From Fredinandcohnia humi (GTDB lineage: Bacteria; Bacillota; Bacilli; Bacillales; Bacillaceae_L), in the NCBI RefSeq assembly GCF_001439915.1, contig NZ_LMBW01000004.1, positions 165,449 to 229,448 on the forward strand: a stretch of DNA of 64,000 nt. The letters run 5' to 3'. Within the stretch, counting starts at the first letter, position 1; each line of letters starts with the position of its first letter. The notes under the pieces were generated by a model that was not told the origin of the DNA, ran no database searches, and saw only the letters and a program-made list of their open reading frames with translations. Positions 52,141 to 60,858 of this stretch are shown here, in pieces. A program made the position numbers and the translations under genes.

Positions 52141-53187
52141 ATGAAGGAAAAGATTCATGAGTTTCTTCAGAAGGAAATTGATTTACAGCATATTCCGGGA
52201 GCCGTTATTAGCGTCTCTCATAAGGGAAAAGTCCTCTTAGAGGAGGCTATTGGAAATAGTGCTGTTTACCCGGGAAAAATAACAATGAAACAAAATACCG
52301 TATTTGATCTTGCATCTTTAACGAAGGTAGTTGCAACCTTACCTGTCATTTTAAAGCTAATCGATGATGGGGAAATTCGACTAGATGATCGAGTCGAGCA
52401 TTTCCTTCCTGGGTTTGCACAAAACGGCAAAGGGCATATCACATTAAGACATTTGTTAACGCATACATCAGGTCTCCCTGCACATAAGCAATATTACCTT
52501 GAGAACTTAAATACAGATCAAATAGTGGAACGGATTTATGCGGAATCTCTTGAAGTTCCTTCAGGAAGCAGGGTCATTTATAGTGATTTAGGATTGATCA
52601 CGCTTTATAAAATTATTGAGGTAGTGACGGGGCAAAAGTTTGAAATGTTTGTAGAAAATGAGATTTTTGCACCGCTTGAAATGGTTGAGACAGGCTTTAA
52701 CCCAACCTTTGAAAGAGAAAGATATGCCGCAACAGAATATAGTGAGAAGTTGAGGGAGTATAAATACGGAATTGTCCATGATGATAATACAGAATCGATG
52801 GGCGGAATTAGCGGGCATGCCGGACTATTTTCAACTATTCAGGACCTACAGAAGTATGCAGAAATGATTGAAAACAATGGAGTATACAAGGGGAAGCAGA
52901 TACTGTCAGAGGCATCCCTTCAGTTGTCCAGACAAAACCTCACTTCGTTTGATAGTGAATACCGTGGGTTAGGGTGGATTTTAAAAAGCCCGGTTCTGTC
53001 ATCTTGTGGTGATTTATTTTCGGAATGGTCATATGGCCATACTGGATTTACAGGAACAAGTATTTGGTTCGATCCTTCAGTAAATCTGAATGTCATACTT
53101 TTAACGAATCGTGTTCACTTTGGCAGACAACCCCATATTTTACGGCTAAGACCGAGGTTGCATAATATCATACGATCATTTTATTAA
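52141..53187 (+). CDS. Beta-lactamase-fold serine hydrolase, AmiE-like
   Basis: A 348-residue class C beta-lactamase/esterase-fold protein. The nucleophile motif is Ser59-Leu-Thr-Lys62, the second is YSDLG near residue 145, and HTGFTG stands in for KTG near 300. B. subtilis AmiE (YbbE) of this fold removes the peptide from MurNAc in the nagZ/namZ pathway, so the same amidase role is likely. This protein is shorter and has no signal peptide, so it would act inside the cell. AGGAGG lies 7 nt before ATG 52141. Alternatives are a D-alanyl esterase or carboxypeptidase. Confidence 0.8.
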   Translation: MKEKIHEFLQKEIDLQHIPGAVISVSHKGKVLLEEAIGNSAVYPGKITMKQNTVFDLASLTKVVATLPVILKLIDDGEIRLDDRVEHFLPGFAQNGKGHITLRHLLTHTSGLPAHKQYYLENLNTDQIVERIYAESLEVPSGSRVIYSDLGLITLYKIIEVVTGQKFEMFVENEIFAPLEMVETGFNPTFERERYAATEYSEKLREYKYGIVHDDNTESMGGISGHAGLFSTIQDLQKYAEMIENNGVYKGKQILSEASLQLSRQNLTSFDSEYRGLGWILKSPVLSSCGDLFSEWSYGHTGFTGTSIWFDPSVNLNVILLTNRVHFGRQPHILRLRPRLHNIIRSFY

Positions 53188-53194
53188 CATACAA

Positions 53195-53243
53195 TAACCC
53201 GAATAAATGGCCTTATAATGGCTTCTATTCGGGTTAAATTTTT
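53195..53243 (+). terminator. Terminator after the AmiE-like gene
   Basis: AACCCGAATA pairs with ATTCGGGTT around an inner GGCC/GGCT stem, followed by AAATTTTT. It ends the wall-sugar cluster. Confidence 0.82.
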
Positions 53244-53646
53244 GGAAAGGCGGTAGTTTTTCTCATTAGACGTAAAATGAACTGGTTCACTCTAGTGTGC
53301 AAATACTTAAAATCACAAAATGAAACACACTCGATTTCACAAATGATTTCGTAGTGTGTTTTTTATTATGGTTTGTAAAATGTTCATTTCTATATTGTTA
53401 AACCTCAAAATAGCCCCAGTTCTAACATAGAATCCCTTATACTTTTCATTTCTTTGAAACACACACAAATGCTTAGCAAACAATATACTAATAATAAAAT
53501 ATAAAAGTGTCCACGGGGGATAAACATTTAATAAAAAGTGTGGTAATGTATGAAGTATAAACGTTGGTATAAAAAGGTTTGTGAAAACGAATTTGTGTTT
53601 CTCTAAAATACACATGTGTTTTTTAAGCATACAAAGGAGGATTCTA
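53244..53646. other. Intergenic region before kbl
   Basis: About 400 bp with no gene I can support. It holds an orphan terminator-like hairpin (AAACACACT to AGTGTGTTTTTT, 53322-53366) without a gene in front of it. Near the kbl ribosome site is AAAATACACATGTGTTTTTT (about 53606-53625), with a perfect ACACATGTGT core that could be an operator. Several TTTGTGTTT / AAACACACA stretches recur between 53320 and 53630. Confidence 0.5.
53322..53366. terminator. Orphan terminator-like hairpin
   Basis: GAAACACACT and AGTGTGTTTTTT pair across a 21-nt loop containing GATTTCACAAATGATTTC. No gene ends just before it; it may be an attenuator for kbl or a relic. Confidence 0.55.
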
Positions 53647-54834
53647 ATGTCGAAGGTGTTGGACTCATTTTTGCATGAAAATCTGGAGGATTTAAAGAGG
53701 AAAGGTCTTTATAATGTGATCGACCCTCTTCAAGGTGCAAACGGACCGATCATTAAAATCAATGGGAAAGAGCTGATTAACCTTTCCTCTAACAACTACT
53801 TGGGCTTAGCAACGGATGAGCGCCTAAAAGAGGTCGCCAAAGAGGCAATTGATACGTATGGAGTTGGAGCGGGTGCGGTTCGAACCATTAACGGGACACT
53901 TGATCTTCATCTAAAATTAGAAGAAAAGCTTGCCGAGTTTAAGCATACGGAAGCAGCTATTTCATACCAATCAGGCTTTAACTGTAATATGGCAGCGATT
54001 TCGGCTGTTATGGATAAAAATGATGCCATTCTTTCTGATGAACTTAACCATGCTTCAATCATTGATGGATGCCGTCTTTCAAAGGCAAAAATCATTCGCG
54101 TCAACCACTCGGATATGGATGATTTGCGTAAAAAAGCGAAAGAAGCAACAAAATCTGGATTATATAACAAAGTTATGGTCATCACTGATGGTGTCTTTTC
54201 CATGGATGGCGACATTGCAAAACTACCTGAAATCGTACAAATCGCCGAGGAATTTGACCTGATTACATATGTAGACGATGCACATGGTTCAGGTGTTTTA
54301 GGAAAAGGAGCGGGTACGGTTAAGCATTTTGGTCTTTCCAACAAGGTCGATTTCCAAATTGGAACTCTTTCAAAAGCAATTGGCGTTGTTGGTGGTTATG
54401 TTGCTGGAAAGAAGGCACTAATTGACTGGTTGAAGGTTCGAAGCAGACCGTTCTTATTTTCAACTGCCGTGACACCGGCTGATGTTGTTGCTGCAACGAA
54501 AGCAATCGAAATTCTTATGAGCAGTACAGAGCTCCACGATAAGCTATGGGACAATGCCAACTACTTCAAGCAACAGTTAAAGAAACGTGGCTTTGATATA
54601 GGCCATAGTGAAACTCCAATTACACCCGTTATTATTGGTGAAGAAGTAAAGACACAGGAATTCAGTAAAAGATTAATTGAAGAAGGCGTCTATGCGAAAT
54701 CAATCGTATTCCCAACTGTCCCCGGGGGAACTGGAAGGGTGCGTAATATGCCGACTGCCGCTCATACGAAGGAAATGCTAGATGAAGCAGTCGCGATATA
54801 CGAAAAAGTCGGCAAGGAAATGAACATTATTTAA
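53647..54834 (+). CDS. kbl: Glycine C-acetyltransferase (2-amino-3-ketobutyrate CoA ligase)
   Basis: A 395-residue PLP enzyme of the alpha-oxoamine synthase family that splits 2-amino-3-ketobutyrate with CoA into glycine and acetyl-CoA. It has [33 protein letters not shown], and the PLP lysine Lys243 in [21 protein letters not shown] lies before ATG 53647; the in-frame ATG at 53581 has no site. Together with the next gene it forms the threonine-to-glycine pathway. Confidence 0.95.
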   Translation: MSKVLDSFLHENLEDLKRKGLYNVIDPLQGANGPIIKINGKELINLSSNNYLGLATDERLKEVAKEAIDTYGVGAGAVRTINGTLDLHLKLEEKLAEFKHTEAAISYQSGFNCNMAAISAVMDKNDAILSDELNHASIIDGCRLSKAKIIRVNHSDMDDLRKKAKEATKSGLYNKVMVITDGVFSMDGDIAKLPEIVQIAEEFDLITYVDDAHGSGVLGKGAGTVKHFGLSNKVDFQIGTLSKAIGVVGGYVAGKKALIDWLKVRSRPFLFSTAVTPADVVAATKAIEILMSSTELHDKLWDNANYFKQQLKKRGFDIGHSETPITPVIIGEEVKTQEFSKRLIEEGVYAKSIVFPTVPGGTGRVRNMPTAAHTKEMLDEAVAIYEKVGKEMNII

Positions 54835-54854
54835 CCAATTCGGGGGAATGAATA

Positions 54855-55814
54855 ATGGAGAAAATTGTTGTAACAGGGGCCCTTGGCCAAATTGGGTCAG
54901 AGCTAGTCACAAAGCTTCGCAAGGTTTATGGTGCCGATCATGTTGTTGCGACAGATATTCGAAAAACGGGTTGTGAGGTTGTCCATTCTGGTCCGTTTGA
55001 ACTTTTAGATGTAACAGATGGCAAAGCAATGTTTGACATTACAAAAAAATACGATGCCGACACCTTGATTCATTTAGCGGCATTGCTATCTGCAACGGCT
55101 GAGGCAAAACCACTCTTAGCCTGGAATCTAAATATGGGTGGGCTTGTCAATGCATTAGAGGTTGCCCGTGAACTGCGTTGTCAATTTTTCACACCAAGCT
55201 CAATTGGGGCATTTGGTCCGACCACGCCAAAGGACGGAACACCACAGGACACCATTCAGCGCCCCACCACGATGTATGGTGTGAACAAGGTTTCGGGAGA
55301 ATTGCTATGTGATTATTACAATCAAAAGTTTTGTGTTGATACGAGAGGACTCCGCTTCCCTGGATTAATTTCGTATGAGACCCCACCTGGTGGAGGTACG
55401 ACAGATTATGCTGTAGAAATTTATTATGAAGCACTTAAAAAGAAGAGCTACACCTCTTATATTGATAAAGGGACGTATATGGATATGATGTATATGCCAG
55501 ATGCGCTTCAAGCCATTATTGATTTGATGGAGGTAGAGGAGTGCAAGCTGAAGCATCGAAATGCCTTTAATGTAACGGCAATGAGCTTTGACCCAGAGGA
55601 AATTGCAGTTGAAATCAAAAAGCATATTCCTGAGTTTGCGATGAAATACGATGTGGACCCGGTTCGACAGGCCATCGCTGAGAGCTGGCCAAATTCAATC
55701 GATGCCACTGCAGCAAAGGAAGAATGGGGATTTAAGGCCCAATATAATCTTGAAACAATGACAAAGGATATGCTCGATAAATTAAGTGTGAAGCATGTGG
55801 GAAACGCAGGATGA
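54855..55814 (+). CDS. tdh: L-threonine 3-dehydrogenase, short-chain (SDR) type
   Basis: A 319-residue extended SDR with NAD motif TGALGQIGS (residues 7-15) and catalytic Tyr141-x3-Lys145 (YGVNK). The C-terminal half carries the substrate stretch [26 protein letters not shown], typical of SDR-type threonine dehydrogenase. It oxidises threonine to 2-amino-3-ketobutyrate for Kbl, encoded 20 bp upstream. B. subtilis uses a zinc-dependent MDR enzyme instead, so this is a non-homologous replacement. Confidence 0.93.
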   Translation: MEKIVVTGALGQIGSELVTKLRKVYGADHVVATDIRKTGCEVVHSGPFELLDVTDGKAMFDITKKYDADTLIHLAALLSATAEAKPLLAWNLNMGGLVNALEVARELRCQFFTPSSIGAFGPTTPKDGTPQDTIQRPTTMYGVNKVSGELLCDYYNQKFCVDTRGLRFPGLISYETPPGGGTTDYAVEIYYEALKKKSYTSYIDKGTYMDMMYMPDALQAIIDLMEVEECKLKHRNAFNVTAMSFDPEEIAVEIKKHIPEFAMKYDVDPVRQAIAESWPNSIDATAAKEEWGFKAQYNLETMTKDMLDKLSVKHVGNAG

Positions 55815-55819
55815 ATAAA

Positions 55820-55859
55820 TGGGGAGTATGAAATTCTCGGAGAATTCATACTCCTTTTT
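55820..55859 (+). terminator. Terminator after tdh
   Basis: GGAGTATGAATTTCT-type stem: GGAGTATGAAATTCT pairs with AGAATTCATACTCC, followed by TTTTT. Confidence 0.88.
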
Positions 55860-55878
55860 GAATGAGTTTTTATAAAAA

Positions 55879-55903
55879 TAAAAAACCACTTAAAGTGGTT
55901 TTT
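55879..55903. terminator. Terminator of the small spore-type protein gene
   Basis: AAAAACCACTT and AAGTGGTTTTT form a symmetric stem directly beside the stop of the minus-strand small gene. Confidence 0.85.
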
Positions 55904-56049
55904 CAATCGCGCATTGCTCCAGCTTCACGGGAGGTAATGTCACCTTGTCCTTGGCTGATATCCTTTTGGATCTCTTGTTTCACCTTCTGTGGATCGGTTC
56001 CCGCAACATTTGTCTGTGTATTATTCTTATTAGGTTGTTTTTGTGGCAT
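55903..56049 (-). CDS. Small acid-soluble-spore-protein-like protein, 48 residues
   Basis: A 48-residue hydrophilic protein rich in Gln and Asn. It begins MPQKQPNKNNTQTNVAG and ends ISQGQGDITSREAGAMRD. The ITSREAG end recalls the N-terminal region of alpha/beta spore proteins, and the Gln/Asn-rich start recalls gamma-type ones. The family is therefore a guess. A strong GAGGAGG lies 7 nt before ATG 56049, and the gene has its own terminator, so it is very likely real. Longer upstream in-frame starts lack a ribosome site. Confidence 0.7.
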   Translation of the reverse strand: MPQKQPNKNNTQTNVAGTDPQKVKQEIQKDISQGQGDITSREAGAMRD

Positions 56050-56285
56050 GTGAATCCTCCTCGAAAAAGTTAACTTAACAATAATATTATTCACAAAAGT
56101 TCTTGTAAAATGCAGATAGAATATAAAATAGTCGTTACTTGTAAATGAAGCATTTCTTAGCATAAGGAATGCTTTTTGTAATATATGCCAATAATATTTT
56201 TTATAAAATACAATAATATTTTATTGCGAAACGATAAAATTTGTATTAATATCAATATGAAAATAATTTTGTGAGGTGCTTTTTT

Positions 56286-56762
56286 ATGAAACGAGGGTCA
56301 ACCCTTTTTTTAAAGTTAGCAGTTATTCTTATGGGAGTTCCTGTTATTGCTTTATGTATATTTGTGATTTTCGAGTTAGCTAAAAACCCAGTAAATCCGG
56401 ACTATGACCATATCATATATCCCCTTGTTATAGGTATGTATGTTTCTGTGATACCGTTTTTCGTTGCATTGTATCAGGCGTTTAAACTTTTGAGCTATAT
56501 TGACAAGAATCAAGCTTTCTCGCAAATGTCTGTTCAAGCTCTTAAGAATATCAAACAATGTGCCATCATCATTAGTGTTTTATATGCCATCATTTTGCCA
56601 TTTGTTTATATGGTAGCTGAGCTAGACGATGCACCAGGTCTCATCATTGTTGGAATGGTTCCAATCTTTGCGTCAATGGTAATCGCAGTATTCGCTGCTG
56701 TTCTCCAAAGGCTTTTGCAAGAGGCGATTAATATAAAATCAGAAAATGATTTAACGGTCTGA
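56286..56762 (+). CDS. yoaS: DUF2975 membrane protein (YoaS-like)
   Basis: A 158-residue protein with four predicted helices, of the DUF2975 family. Landmarks: YQAFKLLSYIDKNQAFSQMSVQALKNIKQCA near residues 64-94. These proteins stand beside a small Xre regulator, as here, and are thought to be membrane partners of it; the biochemical role is unknown. GAGGTG lies 7 nt before ATG 56286, better than the in-frame GTG at 56271. Confidence 0.82.
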   Translation: MKRGSTLFLKLAVILMGVPVIALCIFVIFELAKNPVNPDYDHIIYPLVIGMYVSVIPFFVALYQAFKLLSYIDKNQAFSQMSVQALKNIKQCAIIISVLYAIILPFVYMVAELDDAPGLIIVGMVPIFASMVIAVFAAVLQRLLQEAINIKSENDLTV

Positions 56763-56772
56763 GGTGAAGAAG

Positions 56773-56982
56773 ATGGCGATAATAATTAATATTGATGTGA
56801 TGTTGGCAAAAAGGAAAATGAGTGTAACGGAACTTTCGGAAAGGGTTGGAATCACGATTGCTAACCTTTCTATTTTGAAAAATGGAAAGGCAAAAGCAGT
56901 TCGATTTTCAACTTTGGAGGGGATTTGTAAGGCATTAGACTGTCAACCTGGAGATATATTAGAATACCGTAATGATGAATGA
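56773..56982 (+). CDS. yozG: Xre-family helix-turn-helix regulator (YozG-like)
   Basis: A 69-residue DNA-binding protein with a complete helix-turn-helix: MSVTELSERVGITIANLSIL near residues 15-34, then FSTLEGICKALDCQPGDILEY. This is the YozG/HipB-like short form with no effector domain. GAGGTG lies 6 nt before ATG 56773, one base after the yoaS stop. It likely autoregulates the yoaS-yozG unit. Confidence 0.88.
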   Translation: MAIIINIDVMLAKRKMSVTELSERVGITIANLSILKNGKAKAVRFSTLEGICKALDCQPGDILEYRNDE

Positions 56983-57012
56983 TGGCACTCACCCACAAAA
57001 AAGGAGGCACTA

Positions 57013-57807
57013 ATGATGAGAGTATTTAAGCAGCTTGTTCGGTTTGGTTGGGAGCAAGCCCTATCCTGTTTGTTTCCTGTTGTGATTTTTGCTTCTTTGG
57101 CTTTAACAAAAATCATTCCACTTCCTTTTCTGCCACGATATGATTGGCTGCTTCTCATCTGTCTTCTTATGCAGTGGTGGATGGTGCGCTCCGGACTTGA
57201 AACACGTGATGAATTAAAGGTTATCACCTTGTTCCACATTATCGGTCTTACTCTCGAGGTTTTCAAGGTACATATGGGGTCCTGGTCTTATCCGGAGGAA
57301 GGGTTTTTCAAGGTTTTTGGAGTGCCTTTGTATAGTGGTTTCATGTACGCAAGTGTAGCAAGTTATCTCTGTCAGGCTTGGCGGAGGCTTAAGGTTGAGC
57401 TGGTTAAATGGCCGCCGTTTTTGGCAGTTGTGCCTCTCGCAGCCGCGATTTATTTAAATTTTTTCACCCATCATTTTTGGATTGATATTCGTTGGTGGTT
57501 ATCAGCTTTGGTGATTATCGTCTTTTGGAAATCATGGGTCACATACGAGGTTGGCGGAACGCGTTATCGCATGCCGATTGCTCTCTCTTTTGTTCTTATC
57601 GGATTTTTCATTTGGGTAGCAGAAAATATCGCAACGTTCTTTGGGGCATGGCAATATCCAAATCAAACAGTAGCCTGGAGCCTCGTGCATCTCGGAAAGG
57701 TGAGTTCATGGCTTCTTTTGGTAATCGTTAGTTTTCTGATTGTAGCGACGTTAAAATTGGTTAAAAGGAAAAATTCCAAAAGTGTAGATACTAGTCAGTT
57801 TTTTTAA
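57013..57807 (+). CDS. yoaT: DUF817 membrane protein (YoaT-like)
   Basis: A 264-residue protein with about seven or eight predicted helices. The family stretches are RSGLETRDELKVITLFHIIGLTLEVFKVHMGSWSYPE (around 58-94) and AENIATFFGAWQYPNQ (around 205-220). It lies 30 bp after yozG with its own AAGGAGG. The grouping with yoaS and yozG equals the B. subtilis yozG-yoaS-yoaT set, supporting the names. Function unknown. The second ATG at 57016 is equally likely as start. Confidence 0.82.
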   Translation: MMRVFKQLVRFGWEQALSCLFPVVIFASLALTKIIPLPFLPRYDWLLLICLLMQWWMVRSGLETRDELKVITLFHIIGLTLEVFKVHMGSWSYPEEGFFKVFGVPLYSGFMYASVASYLCQAWRRLKVELVKWPPFLAVVPLAAAIYLNFFTHHFWIDIRWWLSALVIIVFWKSWVTYEVGGTRYRMPIALSFVLIGFFIWVAENIATFFGAWQYPNQTVAWSLVHLGKVSSWLLLVIVSFLIVATLKLVKRKNSKSVDTSQFF

Positions 57808-57845
57808 ACTGAAAATGACAAGAATCCTGAAAAGGCTTTAATGTA

Positions 57846-57876
57846 AAAAGCAACGTTATCGTGTTGCTTTTTTTGT
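57846..57876 (+). terminator. Terminator after yoaT
   Basis: AAAAAGCAAC pairs with GTTGCTTTTTTT across an 8-nt loop. It lies between convergent genes. Confidence 0.82.
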
Positions 57877-57883
57877 ATTGAAA

Positions 57884-58711
57884 TTATTTCCGATTAACTT
57901 GTAACATGATTTTTGTGACAAAATTTTCCTTTTCATTCTTTACGACAGTATCAAATATATACTCTTCAAAAGCATAATCACCCAAGGTTAAATTTAAACG
58001 ATCCATCTCTGAAAACAGCCGGCTATACGTTTTATCGATTTTCTTTTCATCTCCAATATGATATCCAATGAGAAAATTACCTTTTACAGCCTGGAAATAC
58101 GGATGTCCTTCCTTTGGCTTGGGTTGCTCAATGTATAAATAGCTATATTTCGAAAATTCCCCTTTTAATACTTGCTCCCGTTTCGTAATACCACCTATAG
58201 GGTATCCTGTATCAAGCTGTGCTTCGTTCAATTCACCTATAAAATCTGAGATAACCTCCAAAAATTCCTCTTCCGTATTATTTTCAATGTTTCTACTTAA
58301 ATAAAGAGTGGCTTCTGGAAGTTGTTCAAGTGTAACTCGATAAAAGTCAATTTTTAAGGCTTCTTCCATTAAAGCTATTTTTGCTTCAATCATTTTTTCC
58401 TTCATTTCAATTTCCTGACGCTTTTTTACAATTTCTTCTTTTTGTTGATACATGAGAGTCAAAAAACTTTCTGGCGATTTATTTTGCATATATTGTTGGA
58501 TATCGTAAAGGGACATACCAAGATCCTTTAATAAATCAATAACATGGAATAACTCAATTTGGTTGATTGAATAAAAACGATACCCTTTTTCATTTTTAAA
58601 TACGGGAGACAAAAGACCGATTTGGTCATAATAAAAGAGGGTCTGTTTATTAATTTTGCAAAGCTTCGCGAATTCTCCTGTAGATAAGTATTTTATATTT
58701 TTTTTATTCAT
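57884..58711 (-). CDS. MerR-family regulator of a multidrug efflux gene
   Basis: A 275-residue MerR-type activator. The winged helix (about 8-77: GEFAKLCKINKQTLFYYDQIGLL, then YRFYSINQIELFHVIDLLKDLG) is followed by a long coiled-coil linker and a GyrI-like effector-binding domain (about 120-275), as in BmrR. It is divergent from an MFS efflux gene. The shared promoter has the 19-bp spacer that MerR proteins untwist. It therefore probably senses a hydrophobic drug and switches on that pump. Confidence 0.9.
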   Translation of the reverse strand: MNKKNIKYLSTGEFAKLCKINKQTLFYYDQIGLLSPVFKNEKGYRFYSINQIELFHVIDLLKDLGMSLYDIQQYMQNKSPESFLTLMYQQKEEIVKKRQEIEMKEKMIEAKIALMEEALKIDFYRVTLEQLPEATLYLSRNIENNTEEEFLEVISDFIGELNEAQLDTGYPIGGITKREQVLKGEFSKYSYLYIEQPKPKEGHPYFQAVKGNFLIGYHIGDEKKIDKTYSRLFSEMDRLNLTLGDYAFEEYIFDTVVKNEKENFVTKIMLQVNRK

Positions 58712-58728
58712 TTTTTACTGCACCACCC

Positions 58729-58759
58729 TTGACTATATAGTAACTATATACACTAGGAT
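58729..58759 (+). promoter_or_regulatory. MerR-type promoter of the MFS efflux gene
   Basis: TTGACT (58729-58734) and TAGGAT (58754-58759) are separated by exactly 19 bp. The spacer holds the dyad TATAGTAACTATA centred near 58742. This over-long spacer with a central palindrome is the hallmark of MerR-family activated promoters. Confidence 0.88.
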
Positions 58760-58829
58760 ATAGATTGTAAATAAATGAAATGAATACAAATTAGTTTGAG
58801 ATATACGCTTTGTTAAGGAGAACAAACAG

Positions 58830-60026
58830 ATGAAAAGTTATAAAGTCACCTTAGGATTATTACTCATGAATTTATTCATAGCCTTTTTGGGAATTGGGCT
58901 TGTTATTCCTGTCTTGCCCACGCTAATGAATGAATTAGGTTTAACTGGTACAACAGTTGGTTATTTAACAGCTACGTTCGCAATTGCCCAATTGATTGTT
59001 TCACCATTGGCAGGTAAAGCGGTCGATAAAATTGGAAGAAAAATTATGATTGTAATTGGCTTATTTGTTTTCGGTATTTCCGAATTTCTATTTGGGATTG
59101 GCAAAGAAATCGAAATGTTATTTATTTCGCGTGTTTTAGGGGGGATTAGTGCAGCATTTATTATGCCAGCTGTTACAGCTTTTATTGCGGATATTACTAA
59201 TTTGGATACCCGCCCGAAAGCGCTCGGTTATATGTCAGCTGCCATAAGTACAGGGTTTATTATCGGTCCAGGTATAGGTGGCTTTTTAGCTGAATTTGGA
59301 ACACGAATACCATTCTACTTTGCTGGTGGGCTAGGTACGCTTGCAGCGATACTTTCAATTATTTTATTATCTGAACCTAATCGCGAAAAAGAAAACTATG
59401 AACAATCTTCAAAGGATAAGACTGGATTCAAACGTATTTTTGCACATAAATATTTCGTTGCGTTTATATTAATTTTTATTGCCTCATTTGGTTTGGCGGC
59501 TTTTGAATCGTTCTTTAGTCTTTTTGTAGACCACAAATTTCAATTTACACCGTCCGATATAGCCATTGTTATTACAGGTGGGGCAATTTTTGGGGCGGTG
59601 TCACAAGTCGTTCTATTTGATAAGCTAACTCGAATTTGGGGCGAAATTAAACTGATTCGATACAGCTTACTGTTATCAGCATTACTTGTCTTTTTAATGA
59701 CTGTTGTGCATTCCTATTTCTCTATATTGCTTGTAACATTTATTGTTTTTGTAGGATTTGATTTATTCCGGCCAGCTGTTACCTCATATCTTTCAAATAT
59801 AGCTGGGAATGAACAAGGTTTCGCCGGTGGAATGAACTCTATGTTTACAAGCTTAGCAAACGTTAGTGGACCAATTATTGGAGGAATACTATTTGATATA
59901 GATATTAACTACCCATATTATTTTGCGACCGTGATAATAGTGCTAGGGGTTGTATTAACATTTTTCTGGAAAAAGCCAGCGAATGAAAGCTCTACTAAAG
60001 TAAAGGTGAGAGTAGCCGCCGATTAA
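58830..60026 (+). CDS. MFS multidrug efflux transporter (Bmr/Blt-like)
   Basis: A 398-residue major-facilitator antiporter with 12 predicted helices. Motif A is GKAVDKIGRKIMI near residues 61-73, and the antiporter motif C is STGFIIGPGIGGFLAE near 140-155. These mark the DHA1 drug:H+ family. AAGGAG precedes the ATG. Expression is expected to depend on the divergent MerR regulator through the 19-bp-spacer promoter. Substrates could be dyes, fluoroquinolones or tetracycline-like drugs; sequence cannot tell. Confidence 0.92.
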   Translation: MKSYKVTLGLLLMNLFIAFLGIGLVIPVLPTLMNELGLTGTTVGYLTATFAIAQLIVSPLAGKAVDKIGRKIMIVIGLFVFGISEFLFGIGKEIEMLFISRVLGGISAAFIMPAVTAFIADITNLDTRPKALGYMSAAISTGFIIGPGIGGFLAEFGTRIPFYFAGGLGTLAAILSIILLSEPNREKENYEQSSKDKTGFKRIFAHKYFVAFILIFIASFGLAAFESFFSLFVDHKFQFTPSDIAIVITGGAIFGAVSQVVLFDKLTRIWGEIKLIRYSLLLSALLVFLMTVVHSYFSILLVTFIVFVGFDLFRPAVTSYLSNIAGNEQGFAGGMNSMFTSLANVSGPIIGGILFDIDINYPYYFATVIIVLGVVLTFFWKKPANESSTKVKVRVAAD

Positions 60027-60060
60027 TTTGACGGTGACCAAGTAGAAATAAACAGCACTC

Positions 60061-60094
60061 AAAAAAGCTAGGGACCAACATCCTAGCTTTTTCA
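60061..60094. terminator. Terminator after the MFS gene
   Basis: AAAAAAGCTAGGA pairs with TCCTAGCTTTTT across a 7-nt loop. It faces the truncated minus-strand gene fragment too. Confidence 0.88.
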
Positions 60095-60100
60095 TACATC

Positions 60101-60202
60101 CTAATTCATTTCAACCTGTACTTCTTGCTTTTTCATCTTAACTGTAAAATAACCAATAGTAATAGCCATGAAGGCTAGCATATACGTTAAGAGAGTGCTT
60201 GC
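60101..60202 (-). pseudogene. 3' remnant of a membrane-protein gene
   Basis: On the minus strand a frame ending in TAG at 60101-60103 reads ASTLLTYMLAFMAITIGYFT, then VKMKKQEVQVEMN: a membrane helix followed by a positive, charged tail, like the C-terminus of a transporter. Upstream it runs straight into sequence that codes for a GH13 enzyme on the other strand (from about 60195), so the gene is cut there. I cannot name the family. Confidence 0.65.
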
Positions 60203-60827
60203 ATCATTTTTGCATATGCTGCAGGGAACCCCATATACTTATCAAGGTGAAGAACTTGGGATGACCAATGTTCGGTTCGATTCGATTGATGATTACAAGG
60301 ACATCGAAACCCTTAATTTGTATAAGGGAAAAATAGCGGCTGGTCTTAATCCGGCACAGATTATGGAATCAATCTATGCAAAAGGAAGAGACAATGCGCG
60401 TACACCGATGCAATGGGATGAAAGCTGGAATGCTGGTTTTACAACGGGAATTCCATGGATTGGGCTGAATCCGAACTATCATGAGATTAATGCAGAAAAA
60501 CAGGTTACTGACTCGAACTCTATTTTTAGCTATTATAAAAGATTGATTGAACTAAGAAAGCAGCATGAGATTATTGTGTATGGAACTTATAATTTGCTGT
60601 TGCCGGAGCATCCAACGATTTACGCGTATACTAGAATACTAGCTAACGAAAAGCTGCTGGTTGTATTAAATTTTTCAAAAGAGCAATCATTGTTTGAACT
60701 GCCAGAAGGTTTCACATATGAAACGCAGGAATTAGTGATAAGCAATTATGATGTGAACCGAAATGAGTCCATTGAAAAAATTGAGTTAAAGCCATATGAG
60801 GCAAGAGTTTATCGGTTAACGATCTGA
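60192..60827 (+). pseudogene. GH13 alpha-glucosidase, 5'-truncated remnant
   Basis: The sequence encodes only the last ~210 residues of a MalL-type oligo-1,6-glucosidase: VLASFLHMLQGTPYTYQGEE, then RDNARTPMQWDESWNAGFTTGIPW, and the complete C-terminal domain ending YEARVYRLTI. The catalytic barrel with its Asp/Glu/Asp residues is missing, about 340 residues. The homology starts at about 60192, exactly where the minus-strand membrane-gene remnant ends, so a deletion joined the two. No ribosome site is seen before the fragment. The next gene is an almost intact homologue. Confidence 0.88.
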
Positions 60828-60858
60828 ATAGAAACGAAACAGAAAAGAGGATATATAA

